A DNA stretch of 64,000 nt from Herpetosiphonaceae bacterium (GTDB lineage Bacteria > Chloroflexota > Chloroflexia > Chloroflexales > Kallotenuaceae): assembly GCA_036374795.1 (NCBI GenBank), contig DASUTC010000344.1, forward strand, positions 1 to 64,000, read 5' to 3'. The position numbers and the translations under genes were made by a program. This document shows, piece by piece, positions 54,455 through 63,309 of the stretch (its first letter is position 1; each line of letters starts with the position of its first letter). Under the pieces are notes generated by a model. The model made no database searches and was not told where the DNA came from. It saw only the letters and a program-made list of their open reading frames with translations.

Positions 54455-55849
54455 ATGCAGTACGAAACACCGCCGAATGGCTGGCGGACCTTTCTGATCC
54501 TCTGGTGTACCCAATCGCTGTCGGTGATCGGCAGCGCGCTGACATTCTTTGCGATCAATATCTGGGTCGTTCAGGTGTTGTATCCGCGCCCTGAGCAGAA
54601 GCCTGCGCTGGCGATTGCGCTCTCGGCGATGACCCTGGCGTTCGGCATTCCCACGATGATCTTTGCGCCGATTGCCGGAGCGTGGGCTGACCGCCACGAT
54701 CGCAAGCTGACGATCATGCTCTCGGATCTAGGCAGCGGCCTGCTCAGCGTGCTGCTGATCGCGCTGATCCTAAGCCAGACGCTCCAGCTATGGAGCCTGC
54801 TGGTGGTGCTGGTCCTGGCGGCGATCTTCAACACGTTTCACGATTCCGCCTTCGACACGTCCTACGCGATGCTGGTGCCTGAGGAGCGCCTGCCACGGGC
54901 AAACGGCATGATGCAGACGATCTTCTCGCTCTCCGGTATTTTCTCGCCGCCGCTCGCCGCGATGATGATCGGGCTTCCGGCGCTGGCACGCCAGGGCTAT
55001 AGCAGCATCCCGTTTGGCGCATCGATTGCCTGGTTGCAGGATGGCACGGTGCTGGCGATCGGGGTGGATGTGCTGACCTTTATGATCGCTTCCGCGACGC
55101 TGCTGTTTTTGCATGTGCCGTCGCCCAAGCGCGCCGATCTGCTGGTCGAAGCGGGCCAGTCCAGGCCCAGCATGTGGGACGATGTCAAGGAGGGCGCGCG
55201 CTATATCTGGCAGCGCCGCCCGATGCTGTGGCTGCTCGGCACCTTCACCGTCGCAAATTTCGTTGGCGCGCCGCTGGCCGTGCTGGAGCCGCTGATCGTA
55301 AAGTTCAATCTGGCAGCCGATTGGGCGGCGCGGGGCTACACCTACGAAACGGCAATCGCGCTGCTTGGCTCCGTAACCGGCATCGGCGGCCTGCTCGGCG
55401 GAATCGTCATGAGCACCTGGGGCGGCCTCAGGCGGCGGCGGGTCTATGGCGTGCTGCTGCCGATGATTATCTCAGGCAGCGCGATGATCGCGATCGGGTT
55501 CTCGCCGCTGCTGTACGTCACGGCAGCGCTGATCGGCGTGAACATTGGGATGATCCCTTTGATGAACGCGCACTCACAGGCGATCTGGCAGACCCAAACG
55601 CCGCGTGAGCTGCAAGGCCGCGTCTTTGCGGTGCGTCGGGTGATCGCTCAGTTTACCTTTCCGCTGGGTACGGCCTTCGCTGGACTGGCGGGCTTCTTCA
55701 ACGTCGGGACGATGTTCGTGGTGCTGGGCGCGCTGCTCGTGCTCTTTTGCACCGCGCAGTTCTTCAATCCATCCCTGCTGCGCGTTGAAGATAAAGTCTA
55801 TCTTGATCAGCTTGCAGCGTCGCCAGAAGATGTTGCGCCCGTCGCATGA
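54455..55849 (+). CDS. MFS transporter, efflux type
   Basis: A 464-residue major facilitator with about 12 helices. The early motif APIAGAWADRHDRKLTIMLSD is the MFS motif A seen in DHA/MefA-like exporters. It probably exports a drug or metabolite by proton exchange. It follows the sigma-factor gene by 21 bp and likely shares its transcript. Only GAGGGCAAGC precedes the ATG, a modest site. Confidence 0.88.
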   Translation: MQYETPPNGWRTFLILWCTQSLSVIGSALTFFAINIWVVQVLYPRPEQKPALAIALSAMTLAFGIPTMIFAPIAGAWADRHDRKLTIMLSDLGSGLLSVLLIALILSQTLQLWSLLVVLVLAAIFNTFHDSAFDTSYAMLVPEERLPRANGMMQTIFSLSGIFSPPLAAMMIGLPALARQGYSSIPFGASIAWLQDGTVLAIGVDVLTFMIASATLLFLHVPSPKRADLLVEAGQSRPSMWDDVKEGARYIWQRRPMLWLLGTFTVANFVGAPLAVLEPLIVKFNLAADWAARGYTYETAIALLGSVTGIGGLLGGIVMSTWGGLRRRRVYGVLLPMIISGSAMIAIGFSPLLYVTAALIGVNIGMIPLMNAHSQAIWQTQTPRELQGRVFAVRRVIAQFTFPLGTAFAGLAGFFNVGTMFVVLGALLVLFCTAQFFNPSLLRVEDKVYLDQLAASPEDVAPVA

Positions 55850-55855
55850 TCGGCG

Positions 55856-55892
55856 CGGCGGCTCAAGCGCTCCCACTTGAGCCGCCGTTTTT
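55856..55892 (+). terminator. Rho-independent terminator
   Basis: CGGCGGCTCAAG pairs perfectly with CTTGAGCCGCCG around an 8-base loop and is followed by TTTTT. It ends the sigma-MFS transcript, 7 bases after the MFS stop. Confidence 0.93.
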
Positions 55893-55933
55893 GCTACCGA
55901 TATACGTCAAGCCCGCCGCGCGGCGGATGGCGT

Positions 55934-56965
55934 CTATGCTCCAACGGCCTGTGGCTGTCCGGTCGTCGCCGACTCGACCGCCGCGAACATCAGCGCGAGG
56001 CTGCCCAGGTTATCCCGACCGCTCGCCGACGGCTCCGCTCGATCGCGGATCGCCGCAGCAAACGCGGCAAGCGAGCCCGCGCGATCCCAGTATGGCAGAT
56101 CCGGCTGTGGCACGCGGCGAGGGCGCTTGCCCCGCAGCCGGATCGTCACCGCATCGGCGTCGGTTGAGTTGTCGTCGCGGCTGGTCCAGGTGAGCGCGCC
56201 CTCCGCTCCCTCGATCTGCCAGTCTCCGGCCCAGGTGGTCGGCTCTGCGGTGCTGACCCAGCTTGCATGATAGTTGACGACCGCGCCGCCATCGAAGGTG
56301 ATCGTGGCGCTCGCCGCCGCCGGATCGCCGAAGTTGCTCCAGGGCGGGTTCCAGGCGTGGCAGCTCACCACCTCCGGCTCCTGATTCAGCACGAAGCGCA
56401 TCAGGTCGAAGTGATGGATCGACATGTCCATCAGCAGCGGATGCCGAATCACATAGTGCCGATGATTCCCCGGCGGCTCGGTGTTGGCGTACTTCCGAAA
56501 CTGAACGCTCACAGCGCCTATCGGGCCAAGCACGCCCTCCCGGATCAGCGCTGCGGCGGTCTGCGCGGCGGGATAGAAGCGATAGTTCTGGCTGACCATC
56601 AGCACCCGCCCGTTGGCCGCCGCCAGCTCGACCGCCCGCTGCGCCTCGGCCAGCGACGGCGCGAACGGCTTTTCCACCAGCACATGCTTGCCCGCCTCAA
56701 GCGCGGCCAGCGCCACCGGCACATGCCCGTCGAGCGCCGTCGTCACAAGCACCGCATCGGCGTCGGTGGCCTCAAGCGCGGCATCCAGCGATGGAAAGCA
56801 CGCGCCCGCCGCAACGCCGACATCGCTCTGAAGCCGCCGCAGCATGCCCGGCTCCACATCGACACACGCGACCACCTGGGCCAGGCTCGTGTGCCGCGCC
56901 AGCATCTTGGCCCAATCGCGGCCCCAGCCGCCCATCCCAACCTGAACTAATCGAATTGGTGTCAT
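55934..56965 (-). CDS. Gfo/Idh/MocA family sugar oxidoreductase
   Basis: A 343-residue NAD(P)-dependent sugar dehydrogenase. N-terminal Rossmann with QVGMGGWGRDWA, EKPF near residue 95 (the catalytic Lys segment), and a C-terminal sandwich with RHPLLMDMSIHHFDLMRF (His catalytic region). The substrate is not readable; members oxidise inositol, glucose, apiose or amino-sugars. The ATG at 56965 follows AGGAGTGC; the frame from 56983 is longer but lacks a site. It is 212 bp upstream... of nothing on its own strand's far side, and 212 bp downstream of the RuBisCO-like gene, with repeat copy 3 between. Confidence 0.88.
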   Translation of the reverse strand: MTPIRLVQVGMGGWGRDWAKMLARHTSLAQVVACVDVEPGMLRRLQSDVGVAAGACFPSLDAALEATDADAVLVTTALDGHVPVALAALEAGKHVLVEKPFAPSLAEAQRAVELAAANGRVLMVSQNYRFYPAAQTAAALIREGVLGPIGAVSVQFRKYANTEPPGNHRHYVIRHPLLMDMSIHHFDLMRFVLNQEPEVVSCHAWNPPWSNFGDPAAASATITFDGGAVVNYHASWVSTAEPTTWAGDWQIEGAEGALTWTSRDDNSTDADAVTIRLRGKRPRRVPQPDLPYWDRAGSLAAFAAAIRDRAEPSASGRDNLGSLALMFAAVESATTGQPQAVGA

Positions 56966-57061
56966 GCACTCCTGCTCCTGCACTGATAGGATACTCCTCA
57001 GGCGGGATCATAACGAAATATCGGAGCCGCCGCAATGTAGATCTATCAGCGAAAGAACAAC

Positions 57062-57176
57062 AGAACCGGGTGCCCATGCCCAAAGGGCACCCGGCATGGC
57101 ACCCGCCTGGCACGCGCAGGGGCACCCGGCACACCAGGGAGAACTCGGAACTCGGAACTTGAAACTTGAAACTCCG
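57062..57176. repeat. Composite intergenic repeat, copy 3
   Basis: GGGTGCCCATGCCCAAAGGGCACCCGGC resembles the hairpin block of copy 1; a second GGCACCC copy and GAACTCG-type heptads (57142-57170) follow. It lies between the RLP stop and the oxidoreductase start. Confidence 0.7.
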
Positions 57177-57177
57177 C

Positions 57178-58317
57178 CTACTGCTCGACCATCTTCAGGA
57201 AATAGCGGCAGTTTTCGACAATATCGGGGCTATGCTTGAGCAGCCCGCCGCCGATCAGAAAGATCACGTCACGCCCGTACAGCTCAAGCATCTCAGGAAC
57301 GCGCTCCAGGCTCATGCCGCCGCCGGGCGTTGGCAGAATCGGCTTGATCGTGCCCATCGGCACCAGCGTTCCCTCGGCGATGCTCTGACAGATCTCGCGG
57401 CTAAAGGAGAAGCGCCCGCCATAGTTGGGATAGATCGTCGCGTCCGCGCCCGCCAGACGCGCAAGCTGCCCAAAGAGCACCGAGGGCGCGATGCCCTGAT
57501 CGGGGCTGGTGACGAAGCTGCCTTGAAACGCGGGATGGCTCATGATCGGTAGCGCCAGCGCATCGTCGTCGGCCAGCAGACGCATCGAGTCCAGCCCGAT
57601 CAGGCCGGGCGCGACCAGCAGCGCCCGCGCGCCGGCCTCTTTCGCAAAGCGTGCCCGCTCCACGACCTGATCGGCGGCGGCGGTGACGTTCGCCATGTAG
57701 ATACAGGCGCGGCCCGTCTCGTGATTGGCCTGCTCCACGGCTGCCGCGCACAACTGCACGCGCTCGCGATACGGCGCGAACGGCTGATTTGCCAGCCCGT
57801 GGTCATCCTTGATGATGTCGATGCCGCCCAGCGCGAACTGGTAGGCTAGATCCGCGAGCTGACGAGAAGAGCGACCCATCGGCTTGAGCGCCGTACACAG
57901 CAGCGGTCGCCGGGGAACGCCGAGCAGCGCCCGGATTCCGGCCCGTCCAAAGCGCGGCCCGTTGAAGATGCCCAGCAGACTGGCTGGAAGATCGAGTCGC
58001 TCGACCCGAATGCCGGGCTTGATGCTGATATTGCCGAAGATTACATTCAGTAGTTGCGGCAGCTCACCCCCAGCCGTCTCGACGGCATAGCTGATCGTCG
58101 CCTCGAAGCGCTCCGTTTCGAGCGCGCGCAGCATCTCGATCCGCCCGACGATGTTGTCACGAATAGCGCGGTCGGATACAAGATCGTCGGGCAGCTCGAC
58201 CGTCTGCTCCAGGCAGATGTCGCGCGCTTTACGCTCGGCCTCGGCCTGATCGCCTGTGAGCTGGTAGAGTACCCGGAACCGCTCGCCGGAAAGGTTGATC
58301 GCGCTGCTGGCACGCAT
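57178..58317 (-). CDS. RuBisCO-like protein (form IV type)
   Basis: A 379-residue RuBisCO large-chain family protein. TALKPMG carries the catalytic-type Lys, and IDIIKDDHG aligns with the carbamylated Lys and metal Asp region, but the fourth metal ligand Glu is His. The loop-6 GKLEG is absent, replaced by PMGTIKPILPTPGGG, so CO2 fixation is ruled out. KDDHG and IGGGLLKHS match the nonphosphate-substrate RLPs that act as oxidoisomerases or decarboxylases in apionate-type pathways. The start overlaps the upstream transketolase stop (TAATG), so translation is coupled. Confidence 0.92.
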   Translation of the reverse strand: MRASSAINLSGERFRVLYQLTGDQAEAERKARDICLEQTVELPDDLVSDRAIRDNIVGRIEMLRALETERFEATISYAVETAGGELPQLLNVIFGNISIKPGIRVERLDLPASLLGIFNGPRFGRAGIRALLGVPRRPLLCTALKPMGRSSRQLADLAYQFALGGIDIIKDDHGLANQPFAPYRERVQLCAAAVEQANHETGRACIYMANVTAAADQVVERARFAKEAGARALLVAPGLIGLDSMRLLADDDALALPIMSHPAFQGSFVTSPDQGIAPSVLFGQLARLAGADATIYPNYGGRFSFSREICQSIAEGTLVPMGTIKPILPTPGGGMSLERVPEMLELYGRDVIFLIGGGLLKHSPDIVENCRYFLKMVEQ

Positions 58318-59324
58318 TACAGGGCCTCGGCTTTCGCGACGCTATGCACCTGCGTAAGACGAATCGCGGCCAGATCGTCCTCGTCGATGTCGAGCGACGT
58401 GTTGAGCAGCGCCTCGACCTGACGGACCAGCGCCAGAGCATCCAGGCCATACTCGCGCATCAGGTAGGGGCGGCTGGCTCCGTGGGCGTAGGTGTCTTTG
58501 AGTCCAATACGAACGAGCCGCCGCGCCAGACCGGCCTCGGCGATCATCTCGGCCACCGCCGTTCCCAGGCCGCCGGTGACGCTGTGGTTCTCCATGGTGA
58601 TCACGCCGTAGCGCGGCTGCGCGAGCGCGTGGAGCACGGCCGGATCGTCGAAGGGCTTGAGCGTGGAAATATGGAGATGCTGAATCGACACGCCGCGCGC
58701 CTGGAGCACGCTCGTGGCGCGCATGGCCTCTTCGGTGCAGATGCCGCTCGACAGCAGCGTGATGTCGGTTCCGACGCTCAGCACACGGGCCTGGTTCAGC
58801 CGCATGGCGTCGCTGGCATCGAACAGGCGCGGAATCTCGCCACGCAGCATGCGCACATAGACCGGCCCGTCGATCGCCTGCGCGACATCCAGCACCGTCT
58901 CGACATCGGTGGCATCGCCGCATTCCAGCAGCGTCATGTTGGGCAGCGTGCGCAGCGTGGCAATATCGTCGATCGCCTGGTGCGTAACGCCGCCCGGCGT
59001 GGTAATGCCCGGCAAAAATCCAAACATGCGCACGGGCAGATTGGGATAGGCGATCGACATCGAGATTTGATCGAGCGCGCGCCGGTACAGGAACACGGCG
59101 AACGTGTGGACGAAGGGAAAAAAGCCTTCGCGGGCCAGACCACCGGCAAAACTCATCATATTTTGCTCGGCCATGCCCATCGAAAAGAAGCGCTCAGGAT
59201 ACGTATCGCGAAAAAGATCGATCTCGGTCGAGCTGGTGAGATCGGCGGAGAGCACCACGACCTCCGGCCTATCACGCGCCCAGTCGACGAGATTCTGAGC
59301 GTGGACACGAGTCAGCAGATTCAT
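58317..59324 (-). CDS. Transketolase-like protein, C-terminal subunit
   Basis: A 335-residue protein with the pyrimidine-binding and C-terminal domains of transketolase/DXS: FFSMGMAEQNMMSFAGGLA holds the Glu that activates TPP, and PVYVRMLRGEIPRLF follows. The C-terminal part has TLLSSGICTEEAM. Alone it cannot act; it pairs with the N-terminal subunit 18 bp upstream. Split transketolases of this kind occur in apulose-4-phosphate pathways (AptA/AptB), but also elsewhere. AGGAGC precedes the ATG. Its stop overlaps the RLP start. Confidence 0.9.
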   Translation of the reverse strand: MNLLTRVHAQNLVDWARDRPEVVVLSADLTSSTEIDLFRDTYPERFFSMGMAEQNMMSFAGGLAREGFFPFVHTFAVFLYRRALDQISMSIAYPNLPVRMFGFLPGITTPGGVTHQAIDDIATLRTLPNMTLLECGDATDVETVLDVAQAIDGPVYVRMLRGEIPRLFDASDAMRLNQARVLSVGTDITLLSSGICTEEAMRATSVLQARGVSIQHLHISTLKPFDDPAVLHALAQPRYGVITMENHSVTGGLGTAVAEMIAEAGLARRLVRIGLKDTYAHGASRPYLMREYGLDALALVRQVEALLNTSLDIDEDDLAAIRLTQVHSVAKAEAL

Positions 59325-59342
59325 AACTCTAAGCTCCTGGTA

Positions 59343-60272
59343 CTACGGCATGGTCGCGAGGAGATCGGCAAAGCGCTGGCGCTCTTCCGCGCTGCTGAAG
59401 CGCACATAGTGCAGCTTCGGCGCGCGCGCCCGGAGCAGGTCGATGCCCTGCCAGGGATTGGTCTGGGCCAGCACCACAAGCGGTTTGTGGGCGGGCGGCA
59501 AGGCGGCAGGCGCGGCGAGCGCCTCGACATCGTGACCATCCACGGCAAAGACCGTCGCTCCGAATGCCCGAATCCGCTCGTCGAGCGGCTCGATGTCGAG
59601 CACGTCGGACATGCTGCCGTCGCACTGCTGCCGGTTAACGTCCACATAGATGCCGACGTTATCCAGACGATGAAACGCCAGCACTTGCAGCGCCTCCCAG
59701 GTCTGGCCCGACTGGAACTCGCCGTCAGACATCAGCACCCAGACGCGCCCGGTTTCGCCGCGCAGCTTGCGCGCCAGGGCGATACCAGCCGCCTGGCTGA
59801 GCGCCTGTCCCAGCGAGCCGGACGTGACTTCCATGCCGGGCGAGTGCTCAGCGCCGATCATCTCGACGGTGCTGCCGTCCTTGTTGAACTGCTCCAGCGC
59901 CTCGGCGGCCAGACGATCCACCTCGATCAGCGCGGCGTACAGCGGCAGCGCATAGTGCGCGGGCGAGACGATGAAGCGATCGAAGGCCGCGCCTTTCGGC
60001 CCGTGGTAGTCCGCGCCGGTAAACGCCTGCGGGTTGGATGCGCCGGGCACGCCCGGAAACGGCTTTGGGATCAGCGGTGCCTGGCTTGGCCCCAGGCGCA
60101 TGATGCGCGTGTAGAGCGTCGCCAGAATCTCGGCAGCCGAGCACGCCTGGCTCAGGTAGCCGCCGTTGTTGATGATCACATGCTCAAGCACGCGGCGACG
60201 AATTGCCCGCGCGACGTGGAGTGCTGTATCCTGCCAGCGGATCGCTGACGGCGATGGCGTGGGTGATGCCAT
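59343..60272 (-). CDS. Transketolase-like protein, N-terminal subunit
   Basis: A protein of about 309 residues with the TPP-binding domain of transketolase: NGGYLSQACSAAEILATLY, GAEHSPGMEVTSGSLGQALSQAAG and MSDGEFQSGQTWEAL ... VDVNRQQ (GDG-type motif with Asn for Mg2+/TPP). It forms the active enzyme with the gene immediately downstream. The start is at 60272 because GGAGG lies 6 bases upstream; the track-length ORF from 60341 would add 23 residues without a site. Confidence 0.9.
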   Translation of the reverse strand: MASPTPSPSAIRWQDTALHVARAIRRRVLEHVIINNGGYLSQACSAAEILATLYTRIMRLGPSQAPLIPKPFPGVPGASNPQAFTGADYHGPKGAAFDRFIVSPAHYALPLYAALIEVDRLAAEALEQFNKDGSTVEMIGAEHSPGMEVTSGSLGQALSQAAGIALARKLRGETGRVWVLMSDGEFQSGQTWEALQVLAFHRLDNVGIYVDVNRQQCDGSMSDVLDIEPLDERIRAFGATVFAVDGHDVEALAAPAALPPAHKPLVVLAQTNPWQGIDLLRARAPKLHYVRFSSAEERQRFADLLATMP

Positions 60273-60473
60273 GAACATCCTCCGAGCTGAAGAGATAGCG
60301 CCGTATAGATGGTGCCTGATACTCCAGGCGATGCCAGACAACTATCTCTCATGATAAGCATCCCGTCAATAGTACGCGCCGAGCATGCGGCTTGCAGCAG
60401 CGCGCTCTGCAATCTGTGCCGTTGACGGCTCGTAGCATAATCACATGAACCAGGCGGTTCAAGGGGAAACACC

Positions 60474-61685
60474 ATGAATATCAAACAGCCGATCAACATC
60501 AACTCAGCGGACTTTCTGCGCAATGAGTATGCGTATTACCGCTGGATGCGCAGCGACGCGCCGGTCAGCAAGGCCAGAATGGGACGACTGATCAATATGT
60601 ATGTTCTCGCGCGCTACGACGATGCGCTGAGCATGCTCAAGGATAAGCGCTTCGTGCGTAACCGCTCCACCGCAACCGGCAAGGCCCGCCGCACGCCGAT
60701 TCCCTTGCCCAAGGTCTTTTCGGCCATGGCTAAGAGCATGATCATCGAGGATGAGCCCGAACATCGCCGCCTGCGCAATCTCGTCCACCAGGCGTTCACG
60801 CCGCGCACGGTCGCAAATCTGGAAGGCCGCATCGAGTCGCTGGCCCATGAGCTGCTCGACACGGCGGAGCGCCAGGGCACGGTCGATCTGCTGGATGCCT
60901 ACGCCCAGCCGATCCCGGTGACGGTGATCGCGGAGATGCTCGGCATTCCAGAGGCGGATCGCGCCGCCTTCCGCCAGTGGACCGGAGTCTTTACGCGCAG
61001 CCTGAGCGTGCGCAACATGTTTCGCCTGTATCTCGACGTGCGCGCGATCATCGGGTTTATGCGCGACCTGATCGCCAGGCGGCGGGCCGATCCGCGCGAC
61101 GATCTGCTGACGGCGCTGATCCAGGCCGAAGACGAGGGCCAGCAGTTGAGCGAAGACGAGCTGGTGTCGATGGTTGTGCTGCTGCTGCTGGCGGGCTATG
61201 AGACGACGATCAACCTGATCGCCAATGGCACGCGCACGCTGCTGACTCATCCCGATCAGCTTGCGCTCCTGCGCGAGCAGCCAGCGCTGATTGGCTCAGC
61301 CGTCGAGGAGATCCTGCGCTTCGACAGCCCCGTCGCCTCGACCAAGCCAAACTACACCGTCGAAGAGGTTACGGTGAGCGGCGTGACCATCCCGAAGGGC
61401 GCGATGGTGATGCCACTGATCGCATCGGCCAACCGCGACGAGCGCGTCTTCGACAATCCCGATACGTTCGACATTACGCGCACGCCCAACAAGCATATCG
61501 CCTTTGGACATGGGATACACTTCTGCCTCGGCGCGCCGCTGGCGCGGCTGGAGGGAAAGATCGCGCTGCGCACGCTGATCGCGCGCTACCCGGAGCTGCG
61601 GCTGGCGGTGGAGCCGTCGGAGATTCGGTATGTCGATCGCCCACTGATGCATCGGCTGCGGAGTCTGCCCGTCACGCTGGCATAG
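60474..61685 (+). CDS. Cytochrome P450
   Basis: A 403-residue bacterial P450. I-helix [13 protein letters not shown] (acid-alcohol pair), K-helix EEILRFDSP (Glu-x2-Arg) and the heme loop [17 protein letters not shown] with Cys351 as heme ligand are all present. It resembles CYP107-type enzymes that hydroxylate polyketides or other natural products. The substrate is not readable. AAGGGGAAAC precedes the ATG. It lies divergent from the transketolase operon. No ferredoxin gene is seen next to it, so redox partners are elsewhere. Confidence 0.93.
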   Translation: MNIKQPININSADFLRNEYAYYRWMRSDAPVSKARMGRLINMYVLARYDDALSMLKDKRFVRNRSTATGKARRTPIPLPKVFSAMAKSMIIEDEPEHRRLRNLVHQAFTPRTVANLEGRIESLAHELLDTAERQGTVDLLDAYAQPIPVTVIAEMLGIPEADRAAFRQWTGVFTRSLSVRNMFRLYLDVRAIIGFMRDLIARRRADPRDDLLTALIQAEDEGQQLSEDELVSMVVLLLLAGYETTINLIANGTRTLLTHPDQLALLREQPALIGSAVEEILRFDSPVASTKPNYTVEEVTVSGVTIPKGAMVMPLIASANRDERVFDNPDTFDITRTPNKHIAFGHGIHFCLGAPLARLEGKIALRTLIARYPELRLAVEPSEIRYVDRPLMHRLRSLPVTLA

Positions 61686-61721
61686 CTCCGTGCCTCGCAT
61701 GAAACGCAGGATTATTTTTAC

Positions 61722-61837
61722 TATATTGACAATCTTCAATATATAGTCTATACTCTCATCCATCTGGAACGCCGCTCAGTATATGCTGGCCTGACCCCTG
61801 TCTATTTTTGTCGCATATATTGATAATCTTCAATATA
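61722..61837 (+). promoter_or_regulatory. ArsR-type promoter with two operators
   Basis: Two near-identical inverted repeats, ATATTGA-N6-TCAATAT at 61722-61743 and 61816-61837 (8-bp arms with flanking T/A), share the spacer AATCT. The first overlaps the -35 of a near-perfect sigma70 promoter: TTGACA at 61726-61731, 17 bp spacer, TATACT at 61749-61754. This is the usual layout of ArsR/SmtB repression. Confidence 0.85.
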
Positions 61838-61854
61838 CCGAATGGAGGAATCGT

Positions 61855-63291
61855 ATGGACCGCTCAACTCTTCCGGTGATCGTGATTGGCGCGGGTCCGG
61901 TTGGCCTCGCCGCTGCCGCCCATCTCGTACGTCGCGGCGAGACACCGCTCATTCTGGAGGCCGGTCCCGCTGTTGGAGCCAGCGTCCTCAAGTGGGGGCA
62001 CGTCCAGCTCTTTACGCCCTGGAGCTACGCGACGGATGGGGTGGCGTCTCGGCTTTTGACCGCTGCGGGCTGGAAAGCGCCCAATCCCGATCGCTATCCG
62101 ACAGGTCGTGAGCTGGTCGAGCACTACCTGCTGCCTCTGGCGGAGCTTCCGCAGATCCGGCCTCACCTGCGCGTGCACACCCGCGTGCGCACCATCACGC
62201 GCCAGGGATTTGATAAAATGAAAACGGTGGGGCGCGAGGCCGCTCCCTTTGTCGTCAGCGTCAGCACCGCCGACGGCGCTGAGGAGACGATCCTCGCCAG
62301 GGCTGTGATCGACGCCTCAGGCAGCTACCAATCGCCCAATCCCGTGGGTGCCTCTGGCGTCCCGGCGCGCGGCGAACGAGCCGCCGCCGATCGGATCTTC
62401 TATGGCATTCCCGATGTGCTCGGCGCGGAGCGCGACCGCTATGCCAACCAGACGGTCCTGGTGGCGGGGAGTGGCGCGTCGGCCTTCAACGCGCTGCTGG
62501 ATCTCGCAGCACTGGCGGAGAGGGCACCGGCGACGAGGGTAATCTGGGTGCTGCGGCGAGGATTAACCGAGCAGGTCTATGGCGGCGGCGACCTCGATCA
62601 GTTGCCCGCTCGCGGCGCGCTTGGGCAGCGCGTGCGCCATCTCGTGGAGCAGGGCACAGTCCAGGTAGCCACCGGCTTCAAGATTACTGCGATCGAGCGC
62701 GTAGGAGAGCGGCTGCGGGTGGTGGGCGAGCAGGATCAGCTAGGTCCGGTCGATCAAATCATCGTCACGACCGGCTTTCGCCCTGACCTGTCGATCCTTA
62801 GCGAGCTCCGCCTGGCGCTCGACCCGGCGGTCGAAAGTCCGGTGGTGCTGGCTCCCTTGATCGATCCCAACGTTCATAGCTGCGGCACCGTCCGCCCGCA
62901 CGGTGTTGACGAGCTGAGTCATCCTGAGCCGGATTTCTATATCATCGGGAGCAAGAGCTATGGCCGCGCGCCGACCTTCTTACTGCTGACGGGCTATGAG
63001 CAGGCACGCTCGGTTGTTGCAGCGATTGCCGGTGACTGGGAGGCGGCACGGCAGGTACAGCTCGTGCTGCCGGAAACCGGCGTCTGCTCAGGAGATGCCG
63101 ATAGCGCGGGCTGTGCCGTGACGCTAGGCCCACCCGCGAGCGAGGTTCCACTGCTTACGCTCACGGCAAGCTCAGCCCGCGCTGAGTCGGGAGGATGCTG
63201 CTCGTCCAGCGTTCTGGCGACGTGCTGCGAGGCCAATGTCAAGGATACGTGCTGCGGCGCTACCCCGGCGGCGACATGTGGCTGCCAGTAG
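61855..63291 (+). CDS. ArsR-regulated flavoprotein oxidoreductase with Cys-rich tail
   Basis: A 478-residue FAD/NAD(P)-binding oxidoreductase. The N-terminal GAGPVGLAAAAHL binds FAD, and VLVAGSGASAFNALLDL (near 205) is a second Rossmann for NADPH. It resembles flavin monooxygenases found in arsenic resistance operons. The last 35 residues are a Cys-rich tail (GCCSSS, TCCEAN, TCCGAT, TCGCQ: eight Cys) that could bind As(III) or another soft metal. GGAGG precedes the ATG. It follows an ArsR-type promoter and is followed 18 bp later by an MFS gene. The exact substrate is unknown. Confidence 0.85.
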   Translation: MDRSTLPVIVIGAGPVGLAAAAHLVRRGETPLILEAGPAVGASVLKWGHVQLFTPWSYATDGVASRLLTAAGWKAPNPDRYPTGRELVEHYLLPLAELPQIRPHLRVHTRVRTITRQGFDKMKTVGREAAPFVVSVSTADGAEETILARAVIDASGSYQSPNPVGASGVPARGERAAADRIFYGIPDVLGAERDRYANQTVLVAGSGASAFNALLDLAALAERAPATRVIWVLRRGLTEQVYGGGDLDQLPARGALGQRVRHLVEQGTVQVATGFKITAIERVGERLRVVGEQDQLGPVDQIIVTTGFRPDLSILSELRLALDPAVESPVVLAPLIDPNVHSCGTVRPHGVDELSHPEPDFYIIGSKSYGRAPTFLLLTGYEQARSVVAAIAGDWEAARQVQLVLPETGVCSGDADSAGCAVTLGPPASEVPLLTLTASSARAESGGCCSSSVLATCCEANVKDTCCGATPAATCGCQ

Positions 63292-63309
63292 CTCAAGGAG
63301 TGCTTCAGG

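Noticed and set aside
57178-58317. True RuBisCO (CO2 fixation)
   Set aside because: A metal-ligand Glu is His and the loop-6 GKLEG is absent, so it is a RuBisCO-like protein.
58344-60248. Plus-strand 634-codon frame opposite the transketolase genes
   Set aside because: It is a GC-rich shadow; the minus strand encodes both halves of a transketolase with conserved motifs.
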